Shown here: positions 16,873 to 24,647 of the stretch, piece by piece
How positions within the stretch are numbered: the stretch's first letter is position 1
How the letters are laid out: every line of letters begins with the position of its first letter
Assembly: GCF_010731735.1 (NCBI RefSeq)
Contig: NZ_AP022588.1
Location: 2,976,001 to 3,040,000, forward strand
Length of the DNA: 64,000 bases
Source of the DNA: Mycolicibacterium sediminis
GTDB lineage: Bacteria > Actinomycetota > Actinomycetes > Mycobacteriales > Mycobacteriaceae
Direction of reading: 5' to 3'
Notes under the pieces: model-generated
What the model saw: only the letters and a program-made list of their open reading frames with translations
The model's database searches: none
Told to the model about the DNA's origin: nothing
Made by a program: the position numbers and the translations under genes

Positions 16873-17726
16873 ACTCGTCGAGGCTCCGCATGTCCGAAGA
16901 TGCCGTTGGGAAGGATCAAGAGCGCGACGACCAGGGTGAGGAGCGCCGCGGTTCCGCGGTAGCTACCACCGAGGAAGTAGTTGGCCAGCTGTTCGACCAC
17001 GCCGAGGGCGAGGCCGCCGACCACGGCCCCGAGGTTGTTGCCGAGGCCACCGATGGCGATGGCCACGAAGCCGCTGAACGCGAAGGCCACCCCGATGGAG
17101 AAGAAGGCGAAGGTCAGCTGGCCCGCCATGAAGCCGGCCAGGGCGCCCACCACGCCGGCGAGCATGTACACGCCCACCCGGATCGAGGTGTGGGGGAGGC
17201 CGAGAGCCCTTGCCGCGTAGGGGTCCTGGGATATCGCGAGGAACGCCCGCCCCGTGAGTGTCCTGTTGTTCAGCAGCGCCAGGAGCCCGACCACCACGGC
17301 CAGGGTGACGACCGGAAGCCAGTACTTCTGGTCGACCCAGCCGTTGCCGCCCTCGAAGAGTCTGGGGAACGGTCGGGGTTCGGTGCCCCACCACAGGCCC
17401 ACCGCCTCTTCGATGATGAGGCTGAGTGCCAGGGTACTCAGGACGTACATGTGCGTGTCGATGCGCGACAGCACCGGGCGCACCGCGATGAACTCGGTCA
17501 GCAGGCCGGCCGCGGCGCCGATGAGCAGCGCGCCGGCGAGGGCCACGACGACGGGAAGGCCGGCCTGGCCGATGAAGAAGGCGCCGAACACCGCGCCTAG
17601 CATCCCGAACGTGCCCGACGTGAAGCTGATGACCCGCGACGTGTTGTACATCAGGTTGTAGCTGACGCCGATCAGCGCGTACACCGCACCGGTCGCCAAA
17701 CCCGCGGTCAGCAGGAGACCGAGCAT
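16869..17726 (-). CDS. ABC importer permease (LivH type)
   Basis: 285 aa, largely hydrophobic with about eight membrane helices; begins with the typical GLATGAVYALIGVSYNLMY and contains GGLGNNLGAVVGG near the end. It pairs with the fused permease to form the membrane channel. The stop overlaps the next gene's ATG. Confidence 0.92.
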   Translation of the reverse strand: MLGLLLTAGLATGAVYALIGVSYNLMYNTSRVISFTSGTFGMLGAVFGAFFIGQAGLPVVVALAGALLIGAAAGLLTEFIAVRPVLSRIDTHMYVLSTLALSLIIEEAVGLWWGTEPRPFPRLFEGGNGWVDQKYWLPVVTLAVVVGLLALLNNRTLTGRAFLAISQDPYAARALGLPHTSIRVGVYMLAGVVGALAGFMAGQLTFAFFSIGVAFAFSGFVAIAIGGLGNNLGAVVGGLALGVVEQLANYFLGGSYRGTAALLTLVVALLILPNGIFGHAEPRRV

Positions 17727-17787
17727 GGGAAACCACCCTTCCTGGACGAGGTGCCGGGCGCCGTCGCCCCCGGTCGTGCCGTGGCGC

Positions 17788-19002
17788 TCACGTGTATCCG
17801 GGAGCGAGCGTGAAGGTGCCTTCGTCGAACGAACTCGCCTCGTTCATCACGACGGACTCGAGCGGGAACCCGTTGCGGTTGTCCGGACCCCACGTGTAGT
17901 CGCCGAATACGCCGGGCAGATCCGCAGTGGCGTCGAGCGCCTCCTCGATGGCGTCCGGATCGGTGGATCCGGCCGTGATGACGGCGTGCTTGATGGTCTG
18001 CACCGAGTCGTACCCCAGCGCCACCCACCACAGCGTGTAGGTGATCGATTCCCCGAGCACCTCGGTGCCCGCCGACGCGATGAACTCCGTCGTGCGCGCG
18101 GGGAGTCGGCCGGAGGAGTCACGGCTCATGGAGCGGTAGCCCACCGCGAAGACGTTGGACCAGTTGGCCTTGTCGCTCAACAGCTTGCCCGTGTCGCCGG
18201 ACGCCAGCGCCGGGTGACCGGCGATCGGCACGTCCCATCCGAGCGCGGCTCGCGCGTTGATCAGGCGACCGCCGAGCCCGGCGGCAGCCGACCAGATCAT
18301 CACGCCCTCCGCGCCGGCGGACCTGGCCTTGGCCACGTCGGAGGTGACGTCGGTCTGGTTGACGTCGATCAGGCCGCGGTAGACGACCGAGCCGCCGGCG
18401 TTCTCGACCAGGTCGACGGCCTGGTTCACCGTGTCGGTGCCGTATCCGGTGGTGTCGCCGAAGATCGCCACCTTCTTGATGCCGAGTCGACCCACCAGGT
18501 AGTCGGTGGCGGCCTGGACCCACTGCTCGTTGGTGGGGATCGTGCGGTAGGCCAGCGGGAACTTCTCCGGGTCGGTGAGCGAGTCGACCGTGCCGATGAT
18601 GATGTTCGTGGTGTCGCGCTTGGCGATCACGGGGACGGCGGGCAACGCCTCGCCGGAGTTCACGGGACCGATGATGAAGTCGACCTCGTCCTTGAGCGTC
18701 AGCTCGTTCGACATGTTGACCGCCTTGGTGGGATCGCCTCCCGTGTCCCGCACGATGAGGTCGATCCTGCGACCGTCGATCCCGCCCTCGGCGTTGATCT
18801 GGTCGACTGCGTACCGCACGCCGCGGTTCTCCGCGATGGCTGCCGCCGACAGCGGACCGCTGAGCGAGGATAGCCACCCGATCTTGATGTCGCCGCCGTC
18901 GTCGGTCCGTCGTTCCGTTGCGGCACAACCAGATACGGCGATGACGCACACCGCCATGCCGAGCGCGACGAGTCGACTCCAGCCGCTCCGACCTCGGACC
19001 AC
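17788..19002 (-). CDS. ABC importer substrate-binding lipoprotein (HAAT / LivK type)
   Basis: 404 aa from GTG 19002 with GGGGAGG upstream. A lipoprotein signal peptide ends at the lipobox VSGC with C26 as the lipidated residue, so it is anchored on the outer face of the membrane. The mature part starts IKIGWLSSLSGPL and contains NAEGGIDGRRIDLIVRD, typical of periplasmic binding proteins for branched-chain amino acids, amides/urea or aromatic acids. First gene of the importer operon, directly behind the shared GntR operator. Ligand not predictable from sequence. Confidence 0.9.
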   Translation of the reverse strand: MVRGRSGWSRLVALGMAVCVIAVSGCAATERRTDDGGDIKIGWLSSLSGPLSAAAIAENRGVRYAVDQINAEGGIDGRRIDLIVRDTGGDPTKAVNMSNELTLKDEVDFIIGPVNSGEALPAVPVIAKRDTTNIIIGTVDSLTDPEKFPLAYRTIPTNEQWVQAATDYLVGRLGIKKVAIFGDTTGYGTDTVNQAVDLVENAGGSVVYRGLIDVNQTDVTSDVAKARSAGAEGVMIWSAAAGLGGRLINARAALGWDVPIAGHPALASGDTGKLLSDKANWSNVFAVGYRSMSRDSSGRLPARTTEFIASAGTEVLGESITYTLWWVALGYDSVQTIKHAVITAGSTDPDAIEEALDATADLPGVFGDYTWGPDNRNGFPLESVVMNEASSFDEGTFTLAPGYT

Positions 19003-19036
19003 GGTGCCCTCCCCAGCAAGACATCACTTTGACTCC

Positions 19037-19054
19037 GAAATTGGAGCCAATGTT
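19037..19054. promoter_or_regulatory. Second GntR operator, upstream of the importer operon
   Basis: Contains ATTGGAGCCAAT (19040-19051), identical to the core of the operator at 12175-12186; 17 of 22 positions agree over the wider site. It lies 38 bp upstream of the binding-protein start codon. Confidence 0.65.
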
Positions 19055-19115
19055 GACGACCCTAACAGCCGGGTGTGTGACGGGCAACACTTCTCCGCAG
19101 GCCGGGCTCGGGGAA

Positions 19116-19132
19116 TGCTTCGACATCGAAGC
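19116..19132. promoter_or_regulatory. MarR operator 1
   Basis: TGCTTCGA-CA-TCGAAGC; perfect 7-bp arms with a 2-bp centre. One of three copies of the same sequence around the quinone-reductase and MarR genes. Confidence 0.65.
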
Positions 19133-19151
19133 GAGTTGATACGAAGTGAAC

Positions 19152-19169
19152 TGCTTCGAGGTCGAAGCA
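19152..19169. promoter_or_regulatory. MarR operator 2
   Basis: TGCTTCGA-GG-TCGAAGCA; perfect 8-bp arms, 20 bp upstream of the quinone-reductase start codon and 36 bp from operator 1. Confidence 0.7.
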
Positions 19170-19189
19170 CCAGAACGAGGAGGACGATC

Positions 19190-20134
19190 GTGAAGGCTTT
19201 GTTCTACCGCAGCTACGGCGACAGTGAGGTCCTGGAGTACGGCGACGCGCCGCGTCCGGTTCCCGGTTCCGGCCAGGTTCTGGTGAAGGTGGCAGCCACC
19301 TCCTTCAACCCGGTCGACGCGGGCATCCGCGGCGGTTACCTGTCCTCGGTGTACGCCATCGACTTCCCGCACGTTCCGGGCGTCGACGTCGCGGGCACGA
19401 TCGCCGAACTGGGCGAGGGGGTGACGGGCTGGACCGTCGGCGACGCGGTCGTGGCGATGCTGTCGCTGGATGCCGACGGAGCCGCCGCGGAGTACGCACT
19501 CGCAGACGCCGGGTCGCTGGCCACCGCGCCGGCGTCGGTGGATCTGGCCGATGCCGCCGCACTGCCGGTGGTGGGCCTCACCGCCTGGCAATCCCTGTTC
19601 GAGATCGCGAACCTGACTGCGGGACAGACGATCCTGATCAACGGAGCCTCGGGCGCGGTCGGTGGCCATGCCGTCCAACTGGCCAAGCAGGTCGGAGCGG
19701 TCGTCACCGCGACGGCGAAGCCGCACGACGCCGACCGGCTCCGTGGGTACGGCGCCGATCGGATCGTCGACCACCTCGACTACGGTCGGGCGCCGCTGGA
19801 GGTCGAGGGCGCTCCGTTCGACGTGGTGCTCAACCTCGTCGGCACGACCGACGAGCAGACCGAGGCGCTCATCGGCGTCGTCGCGGACGGCGGGGTCCAC
19901 GTCGGCACCATGGCCGCCGGGCCGGAGAACCCGGGCCGCGGGATCCGCACGCAACGGGTCTTCGTCCGCAGCGACGCCGCGCAACTGGCAGGCCTCGTCG
20001 GCCGGGTCGACGACGGGACGTTGCGCATCGACGTCGCCGAGCGCCGCCCGATCGCCACGGCGGCAGCGGTGCACGACGCGTCCGACGCCGGCCGCCTGCA
20101 CGGCAAGGTGGTGCTCGTTCCCGTCGGCGAGTAG
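19190..20134 (+). CDS. Zinc-independent MDR oxidoreductase (NADPH:quinone reductase type)
   Basis: 314 aa from GTG 19190 with GAGGAGG 8 nt upstream; the open frame extends far upstream but through the operator region. N-terminal MKALFYRSYGDSEVLEYGD and a nucleotide-binding INGASGAVGGHAVQLAK motif place it with quinone reductase/zeta-crystallin proteins. No structural zinc cysteines. It is followed after 50 bp by a MarR regulator and both carry matching operators, so it is probably an inducible response to a quinone, phenol or other electrophile. Confidence 0.87.
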   Translation: MKALFYRSYGDSEVLEYGDAPRPVPGSGQVLVKVAATSFNPVDAGIRGGYLSSVYAIDFPHVPGVDVAGTIAELGEGVTGWTVGDAVVAMLSLDADGAAAEYALADAGSLATAPASVDLADAAALPVVGLTAWQSLFEIANLTAGQTILINGASGAVGGHAVQLAKQVGAVVTATAKPHDADRLRGYGADRIVDHLDYGRAPLEVEGAPFDVVLNLVGTTDEQTEALIGVVADGGVHVGTMAAGPENPGRGIRTQRVFVRSDAAQLAGLVGRVDDGTLRIDVAERRPIATAAAVHDASDAGRLHGKVVLVPVGE

Positions 20135-20152
20135 GAGTCGCTCGGAGGGTAG

Positions 20153-20170
20153 TGCTTCGACGGTGAAGCA
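20153..20170. promoter_or_regulatory. MarR operator 3 (autoregulatory)
   Basis: TGCTTCGACGGTGAAGCA, inside the larger inverted repeat AGTGCTTC-6-GAAGCACT (20151-20172). It ends 14 bp before the MarR start codon and matches the two sites upstream of the quinone reductase. Confidence 0.7.
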
Positions 20171-20184
20171 CTACACTGCGGCGC

Positions 20185-20673
20185 ATGGCCGACGCCCTCA
20201 AGCCCGAGCAGATGCGGACCTACTTCGCCTTGACGGAGGCGGTGAGCCTGCTGCAGTACGAGGTGCGCAAGCAGCTGCAGGCCGAGGGTGGACTGAGCTA
20301 CGTCCAGTTCGAGATCCTGGCGAAACTCGTTGATGCCGAGGGCCGATCACTGACCATGACCGATCTGGCCGACGGGGTCGTCTACAGCCGCTCCGGTCTG
20401 ACCCACCAGGCCGGACTCCTGGAACGGGACGGCCTGATCAGCCGCCGCGCGAGTCCCGACGATCAGCGCGCCACGGTCGTCGACATCACGAAGGCGGGCC
20501 GCGCCCGCGTCGCCGACGTGCTCCCGGGGCACGTCGACGTCGTGCGCGAATTGCTGTTCGACTCGCTCTCGGATCGGGACGTGCGCACTCTCGGCGACGT
20601 CATGAGCCGGGCGCGTGATCACATGCGTGCCAGGCCACCGCGCTCCGCGGCCCCGCGCAGGCGCGCTCGTTAG
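20185..20673 (+). CDS. MarR family transcriptional regulator
   Basis: 162 aa. Winged-helix core with LSYVQFEILAKL, LTMTDLADGVVYSRSGLTHQAGLLERDGLI and the wing RRASPDDQRATVVDITKAG. MarR proteins act as dimers on palindromes; the three TGCTTCGA-type sites flanking this gene and the upstream reductase are the obvious targets. The stop overlaps, tail to tail, the stop of the minus-strand phosphoesterase gene (TTAG). Confidence 0.9.
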   Translation: MADALKPEQMRTYFALTEAVSLLQYEVRKQLQAEGGLSYVQFEILAKLVDAEGRSLTMTDLADGVVYSRSGLTHQAGLLERDGLISRRASPDDQRATVVDITKAGRARVADVLPGHVDVVRELLFDSLSDRDVRTLGDVMSRARDHMRARPPRSAAPRRRAR

Positions 20674-21026
20674 CGCAGGTTCGGCTGGTCCTTCGTCAGG
20701 TGCACCAGCCAGTCGCGATCGGTACGAATGAGCGCGTAGCGCAACGTGTTCCGTTCACCGTGCAGGTCGAAGACCAGGCGGCGGTCGTTGCGGTCGACGA
20801 GTTGCCACCAGCCGTGGTCGGCGATGTCCTTGTCCGCGTCGGTGTAGATCGCGTGCTCGAGGTCGTGATCGTCGACCGCGACCGCGAGCCGGTCGTGCCG
20901 GGAGTCGACCGGCAGGCCCTTGGGTACCGCCCAGGACCGCAGGACGCCGTCCTCCTCGAGCCGAAGGTCGAAGTGCGGTCGAGGCTTTCGGTGTTCGTGG
21001 AGGACGAAGACGGGTCGAGCCGGCAC
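20670..21026 (-). CDS. Stand-alone LigD-type 3'-phosphoesterase domain protein
   Basis: 118 aa from GTG 21026. It matches the phosphoesterase domain of bacterial NHEJ ligase LigD (PHFDLRLEEDGVLRSWAVPKG). The spacing H12-H18-D20-R22-H54 equals that of the catalytic residues H42, H48, D50, R52 and H84 of the Pseudomonas enzyme. The domain trims 3'-phosphate or 3'-ribonucleotide ends during break repair. No polymerase or ligase domain is attached and none is encoded nearby. It follows the FadR-type regulator by 5 bp on the same strand, so it may be co-transcribed with it. Confidence 0.8.
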   Translation of the reverse strand: MPARPVFVLHEHRKPRPHFDLRLEEDGVLRSWAVPKGLPVDSRHDRLAVAVDDHDLEHAIYTDADKDIADHGWWQLVDRNDRRLVFDLHGERNTLRYALIRTDRDWLVHLTKDQPNLR

Positions 21027-21031
21027 GTGGG

Positions 21032-21739
21032 TCAGTTCCCGGCGCGGAGCAGCGCGACGTCCGACACCATCCGGATGTGGTCGGCCATCGCGCGACCCGC
21101 CTCGACGGGGTCCTGCCGGCGCACGGCCTCGGCGATGCGGCGGTGGCCTTCCAGGGAGGCCTTCGGCCGCTCGGACTGCGACAGCGATTCGATGCGCGTC
21201 TCGCGCACCAGTTCGGCGATCTCGCCCATCAGCCGTGCCAGGAGGGGGGAGTGCGCGGCGGCGGTGATGGCGGCGTGGAAGTGTTCGTCACCCGATACCC
21301 CGCGCTCGCCGCCGGTGATCTCGAGTTCCATGATCGCCAGCGCGTCGTCGATCGCGGCCATCTCGGCGTCGCTTCGGCGCGCGGCGGCGAGTTCGGCGAG
21401 CTTTACCTCGAGAGCCTCGCGCGCCTCGATGACCTCAGGCAGTCGATCGGCGTGCTCGCGGAGCGCCCGGATCGCGGCGTCGCCGACGGGTCGACGGATC
21501 AGGACCGCACCGTCGCCATGGCGCACCGACAGGATGCCCTGCACCTCGAGGGCCACCAGTGCCTGGCTCAGCGACGCGCGGCTAACACCCAGCTGGGCGG
21601 CCAGTTCACGCTCCGGAGGCAGCCGTTCGCCGGCCTGCATGTCGCCGTCGGCCATGTGCTTGCACAGCTGCTCGACGATCACCTCGTACAGCCGGGGTCG
21701 AGCCACCGGGCGAATTTGCTCAGCCACTGAGTCACTCAC
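21032..21739 (-). CDS. GntR/FadR family transcriptional regulator (MatR-like)
   Basis: 235 aa if started at GTG 21739; in-frame GTGs at 21727 and 21793 and ATG 21781 are alternatives. DNA-binding domain: RLYEVIVEQL, LPPERELAAQLGVSRASLSQALVALEVQGIL. C-terminal FCD domain with DEHFHAAI and GHRRIAEAV. Divergent from a MatC-like carrier. TGACTCAGTGGCT at the start region (21722-21734) recurs in the carrier promoter, pointing to control of both. Family members that neighbour malonate genes (MatR) respond to malonate. Confidence 0.85.
   Translation of the reverse strand: MSDSVAEQIRPVARPRLYEVIVEQLCKHMADGDMQAGERLPPERELAAQLGVSRASLSQALVALEVQGILSVRHGDGAVLIRRPVGDAAIRALREHADRLPEVIEAREALEVKLAELAAARRSDAEMAAIDDALAIMELEITGGERGVSGDEHFHAAITAAAHSPLLARLMGEIAELVRETRIESLSQSERPKASLEGHRRIAEAVRRQDPVEAGRAMADHIRMVSDVALLRAGN
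21722..21734 (-). promoter_or_regulatory. FadR-type operator copy overlapping the regulator start
   Basis: TGACTCAGTGGCT on the minus strand, identical to 21837-21849 on the plus strand. Binding here would block the regulator's own initiation region. Confidence 0.5.
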
Positions 21740-21832
21740 TCTCTTTGCCTTCGGACCGAGAATAGCCGTTCCCAGGAACATGACAGAAGACACAGTCGAG
21801 GGTTGACAGTGACCGGGTTCACTGTTTCACTC

Positions 21833-21862
21833 CTAGTGACTCAGTGGCTAGGCCAATTGGCC
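21833..21862 (+). promoter_or_regulatory. FadR-type operator region of the MatC-like gene
   Basis: CTAGTGACTCAGTGGCTAG is followed by the perfect palindrome GGCCAATTGGCC (21851-21862). A related sequence in reverse orientation precedes the CoA-transferase gene at 23396-23423, again with a neighbouring CCAATT. Confidence 0.55.
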
Positions 21863-21890
21863 AGACCCGCACCACAGGTTGGAGAAGGCG

Positions 21891-23264
21891 ATGCCCGTTG
21901 AAGTGATCCCGATCCTGGCGCTGGTCGTCATGTTCATCGCCGCGACGGTGTTGCCCGTCAATATGGGTGCCCTCGGATTCGTCGCGGCGTTCTTCGTCGG
22001 CACGATCTGGGTCGGCATGGACTCCGACCAGATCATCGGCGGATTCCCGAGCAGCCTGTTCCTCACGCTGGTCGGAATCACGTACCTCTTCGCGATCGCC
22101 CAGAACAACGGGACCGTCGACCTGCTGGTGCGCGGGGCGGTCCGGCTGGTCCGCGGCCGCGTCGCCCTCATCCCGTGGGTGATGTTCGGGGTCACCGGCG
22201 TCCTGACGTCGATCGGGGCGCTGGGCCCCGCCGCGGTGGCCATCGTCGCCCCGATCGCCCTCGGCTTCGCCGCGCGGTACGACATCAAGCCCCTGCTGAT
22301 GGGCATGATGGTGGTGCACGGCGCGCAGGCAGGCGGCTTCTCGCCGATCAGCATCTACGGCGTCACCGTCAACAACATCGCCTCCGGTGCCGGCCTCGAG
22401 AACAGCCCGCTGGCCCTCTTTCTGGGCAGCCTCTTCTTCAACGCCGCGATCGGCGTCCTGCTCTTCACGTTCCTCGGTGGGCGCGACCTCATCGGCCGCA
22501 GCGTGCACGACCACGACGACGTCCGTCCCGAGGACGACACCGGCGCGGTGGGTGGCGGCAAGTCCCCGGCGACGGTCATGCGCGGCTTCGGCACGACCAC
22601 CACCAAGGCCCGCTCGCAGGCCGTGACCGCCGAAAAGGCGCCGCCGCTGGCCGTCGCGGTCAAGGCCATCACCTTCGAGCAGATCCTCACTCTCGTCGGC
22701 CTCGCCTCGCTGGCCGTGTTCTCGCTGATCCTCGACCTGGACGTCGGGTTCGTGTCGATGACGATCGCGGTGATCCTGGCGCTCGCCTCACCGAAGGCGC
22801 AGAAGGGTGCGATCAATCAGATCAGCTGGTCGACGGTGCTTCTCATCGGTGGCGTGCTGACCTTCGTCGGCGTCCTGCAGGAGGCCGGCACCGTCGAGTG
22901 GGTCGGCAACGGAGTCGCGGCACTGGGTGCGCCGCTGCTGGTCGCACTGCTGCTCTGCTACATCGGCGCCATCGTGTCCGCGTTCGCGTCCTCGACGGCG
23001 ATCCTGGGCGCCACCATCCCGCTCGCGGTCCCGTTCCTGATGGCCGGCGAGGTGGGTGCCGTCGGCGTGATCGTGGCACTGGCGATCGCCTCCACGATCG
23101 TCGACGTCAGCCCGTTCTCGACCAACGGCGCACTGGTGCTGGCCAACGCCCAGGGCATCGACCGGGACGTGTTCTACAAGCAGATCCTCAAGTACAGCGC
23201 GCTAGTGGTGGCGATCGGACCGCTCATCGCCTGGGCCGTCCTCGTGGTGCCCGGCTTGCTCTGA
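21891..23264 (+). CDS. MatC-like dicarboxylate (malonate?) carrier
   Basis: 457 aa from ATG 21891 with GGAG 6 nt upstream; TTG 21879 is a weaker alternative. Very hydrophobic with about ten to twelve membrane helices and a soluble linker near 215-260. Motifs typical of the MatC/ion-transporter superfamily are seen: NNGTVDLLVRGA, GALGPAAVAIVAPIAL, GFSPISIYGVTVN, and a second-half SAFASSTAILGATIPL repeat. MatC proteins take up malonate or related dicarboxylates. Context (FadR-type regulator, CoA-transferase, AccD3) supports a short dicarboxylate. Likely controlled by the divergent regulator. Confidence 0.82.
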   Translation: MPVEVIPILALVVMFIAATVLPVNMGALGFVAAFFVGTIWVGMDSDQIIGGFPSSLFLTLVGITYLFAIAQNNGTVDLLVRGAVRLVRGRVALIPWVMFGVTGVLTSIGALGPAAVAIVAPIALGFAARYDIKPLLMGMMVVHGAQAGGFSPISIYGVTVNNIASGAGLENSPLALFLGSLFFNAAIGVLLFTFLGGRDLIGRSVHDHDDVRPEDDTGAVGGGKSPATVMRGFGTTTTKARSQAVTAEKAPPLAVAVKAITFEQILTLVGLASLAVFSLILDLDVGFVSMTIAVILALASPKAQKGAINQISWSTVLLIGGVLTFVGVLQEAGTVEWVGNGVAALGAPLLVALLLCYIGAIVSAFASSTAILGATIPLAVPFLMAGEVGAVGVIVALAIASTIVDVSPFSTNGALVLANAQGIDRDVFYKQILKYSALVVAIGPLIAWAVLVVPGLL

Positions 23265-23276
23265 CGATCTGAGGAA

Positions 23277-23325
23277 CGCCGGGAGGCGGCGGTGCGCGAG
23301 GTCGGCGCGCCGCCGCCTCCCGGCG
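23277..23325 (+). terminator. Hairpin after the MatC-like gene
   Basis: Perfect 15-bp stem CGCCGGGAGGCGGCG (23277-23291) with its complement at 23311-23325; the 19-nt loop can itself pair (GCGCG/CGCGC). There is no T-run, as usual for mycobacterial hairpin terminators. It begins 13 bp after the stop codon. Confidence 0.65.
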
Positions 23326-23407
23326 TCGTCGTGCGCCTCGGCGACCCATCCTGACCTGCGCCGACACCCGTTGACAGGGTTCCGGTCGCCATGGTCCAAT
23401 GAATTGG

Positions 23408-23423
23408 CTAGTCCACTAGGTCA
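23408..23423 (-). promoter_or_regulatory. FadR-type operator of the CoA-transferase/accD3 operon
   Basis: Reverse strand reads TGACCTAGTGGACTAG, with the palindrome CTAGTCCACTAG (23408-23419) and CCAATT beside it. This aligns with the 21837-21862 site, 22 bp upstream of the CoA-transferase start. Confidence 0.5.
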
Positions 23424-23444
23424 CCAATCCACGGGAGGCGCACG

Positions 23445-24647
23445 ATGTCGCTGGAACTGAACACGACGGGCAGGACCGGTCCGCTGCGCGGCACCGTGGT
23501 GGTCGACCTGACCCGCGCCCTCGCAGGCCCGCACGCGGCGATGATGCTCGGCGACCTCGGAGCCGACGTGATCAAGGTGGAGAGCCCCAAGGGTGGGGAC
23601 GACACCCGCGCCTGGGGTCCGCCGTTCGTCGAGCCCGTCGGCGCCGACCGCGAATCCACCTACTTCCTGTCGGCGAATCGCAACAAGCGGTCGATCGCGC
23701 TGGACCTCAAGACCGACGACGGGCGCCAGGCCCTCGAGGACATGGTCAGGAAGGCCGACGTCCTGCTCGAGAACTTCCGCACCGGCGTCCTCGACCGGCT
23801 CGGCTTCTCGCCGGAGCGACTGTCCGAGTTGAACCCCCGCCTGGTGATCCTGTCGATCAGCGGCTTCGGCCACGACGGCCCGGAGGGTGGCCGGTCCGGT
23901 TACGACCAGATCGCCCAGGGCGAGGCCGGCCTGATGTCGTTCACCGGATCCGGTCCCGACGACGTACAGCGCGTCGGCGTCCCGATCGCCGACCTGCTCG
24001 CCGGCATGTACGGGGCGTTCGGCGTGCTCGCGGCACTCCGCGACCGCGATCGCACGGGGCGCGGCTCCGTGGTGCGGACCTCCCTGCTCGCCAGCGTCGT
24101 CGGCGTGCACGCGTTTCAAGGCACGAAGTGGACCGTTGCTGGCGAGGTCGGCGAGGCGCAGGGCAACCACCACCCGTCCATCTGCCCGTACGGGCTGTTC
24201 CCGACCGCCGATGGCGCCGTGCAGATCTCGGTGGGCAGCGAGGGGCTCTGGCACCGGTTCTGCGAGGGCTTCGGCGTCGATCCCGACACCGAGGGCATCG
24301 CCACGAACCCGCAACGGGTCGCCAATCAGGCCGGCGTCATCGCGCTCGTCTCCGAACTGTTCGCCGCGCACGATACGGCGTCGCTGCTGACGCTGCTCGA
24401 CGAGATCGGCGTTCCCGCGGGCAAGGTCCGCAACGTCCAGGAGGTCTACGAGTGGGAGCAGACCCGTTCTCAGGGCCTGCTGATCGACGTCGACCACGAG
24501 ACGCTGGGGACCGTCACGCTGCCCGGCCCGCCGCTGCGTTTCTTCGACGCCGACGGCACCGAGGTCACCGAGACCGCGCACCTGGCCCCGCCCGTCCTCG
24601 GCGCGGACGAGGACCTCGTCCGCGCCTGGCTGAAGGAAGCCGTCTGA
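23445..24647 (+). CDS. Class III CoA-transferase (CaiB/BaiF family)
   Basis: 400 aa from ATG 23445 with GGGAGG upstream. Family signatures: VVVDLTRALAGPHAAMMLGDLGADVIKVE, ENFRTGVLDRLG and GVPIADLLAGMYGA, the last containing the catalytic aspartate. It would activate a (di)carboxylate by CoA exchange. Translationally coupled to accD3 (TGATG). Probable role: conversion of the carrier's substrate, for example malonate, to its CoA thioester. Confidence 0.88.
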   Translation: MSLELNTTGRTGPLRGTVVVDLTRALAGPHAAMMLGDLGADVIKVESPKGGDDTRAWGPPFVEPVGADRESTYFLSANRNKRSIALDLKTDDGRQALEDMVRKADVLLENFRTGVLDRLGFSPERLSELNPRLVILSISGFGHDGPEGGRSGYDQIAQGEAGLMSFTGSGPDDVQRVGVPIADLLAGMYGAFGVLAALRDRDRTGRGSVVRTSLLASVVGVHAFQGTKWTVAGEVGEAQGNHHPSICPYGLFPTADGAVQISVGSEGLWHRFCEGFGVDPDTEGIATNPQRVANQAGVIALVSELFAAHDTASLLTLLDEIGVPAGKVRNVQEVYEWEQTRSQGLLIDVDHETLGTVTLPGPPLRFFDADGTEVTETAHLAPPVLGADEDLVRAWLKEAV

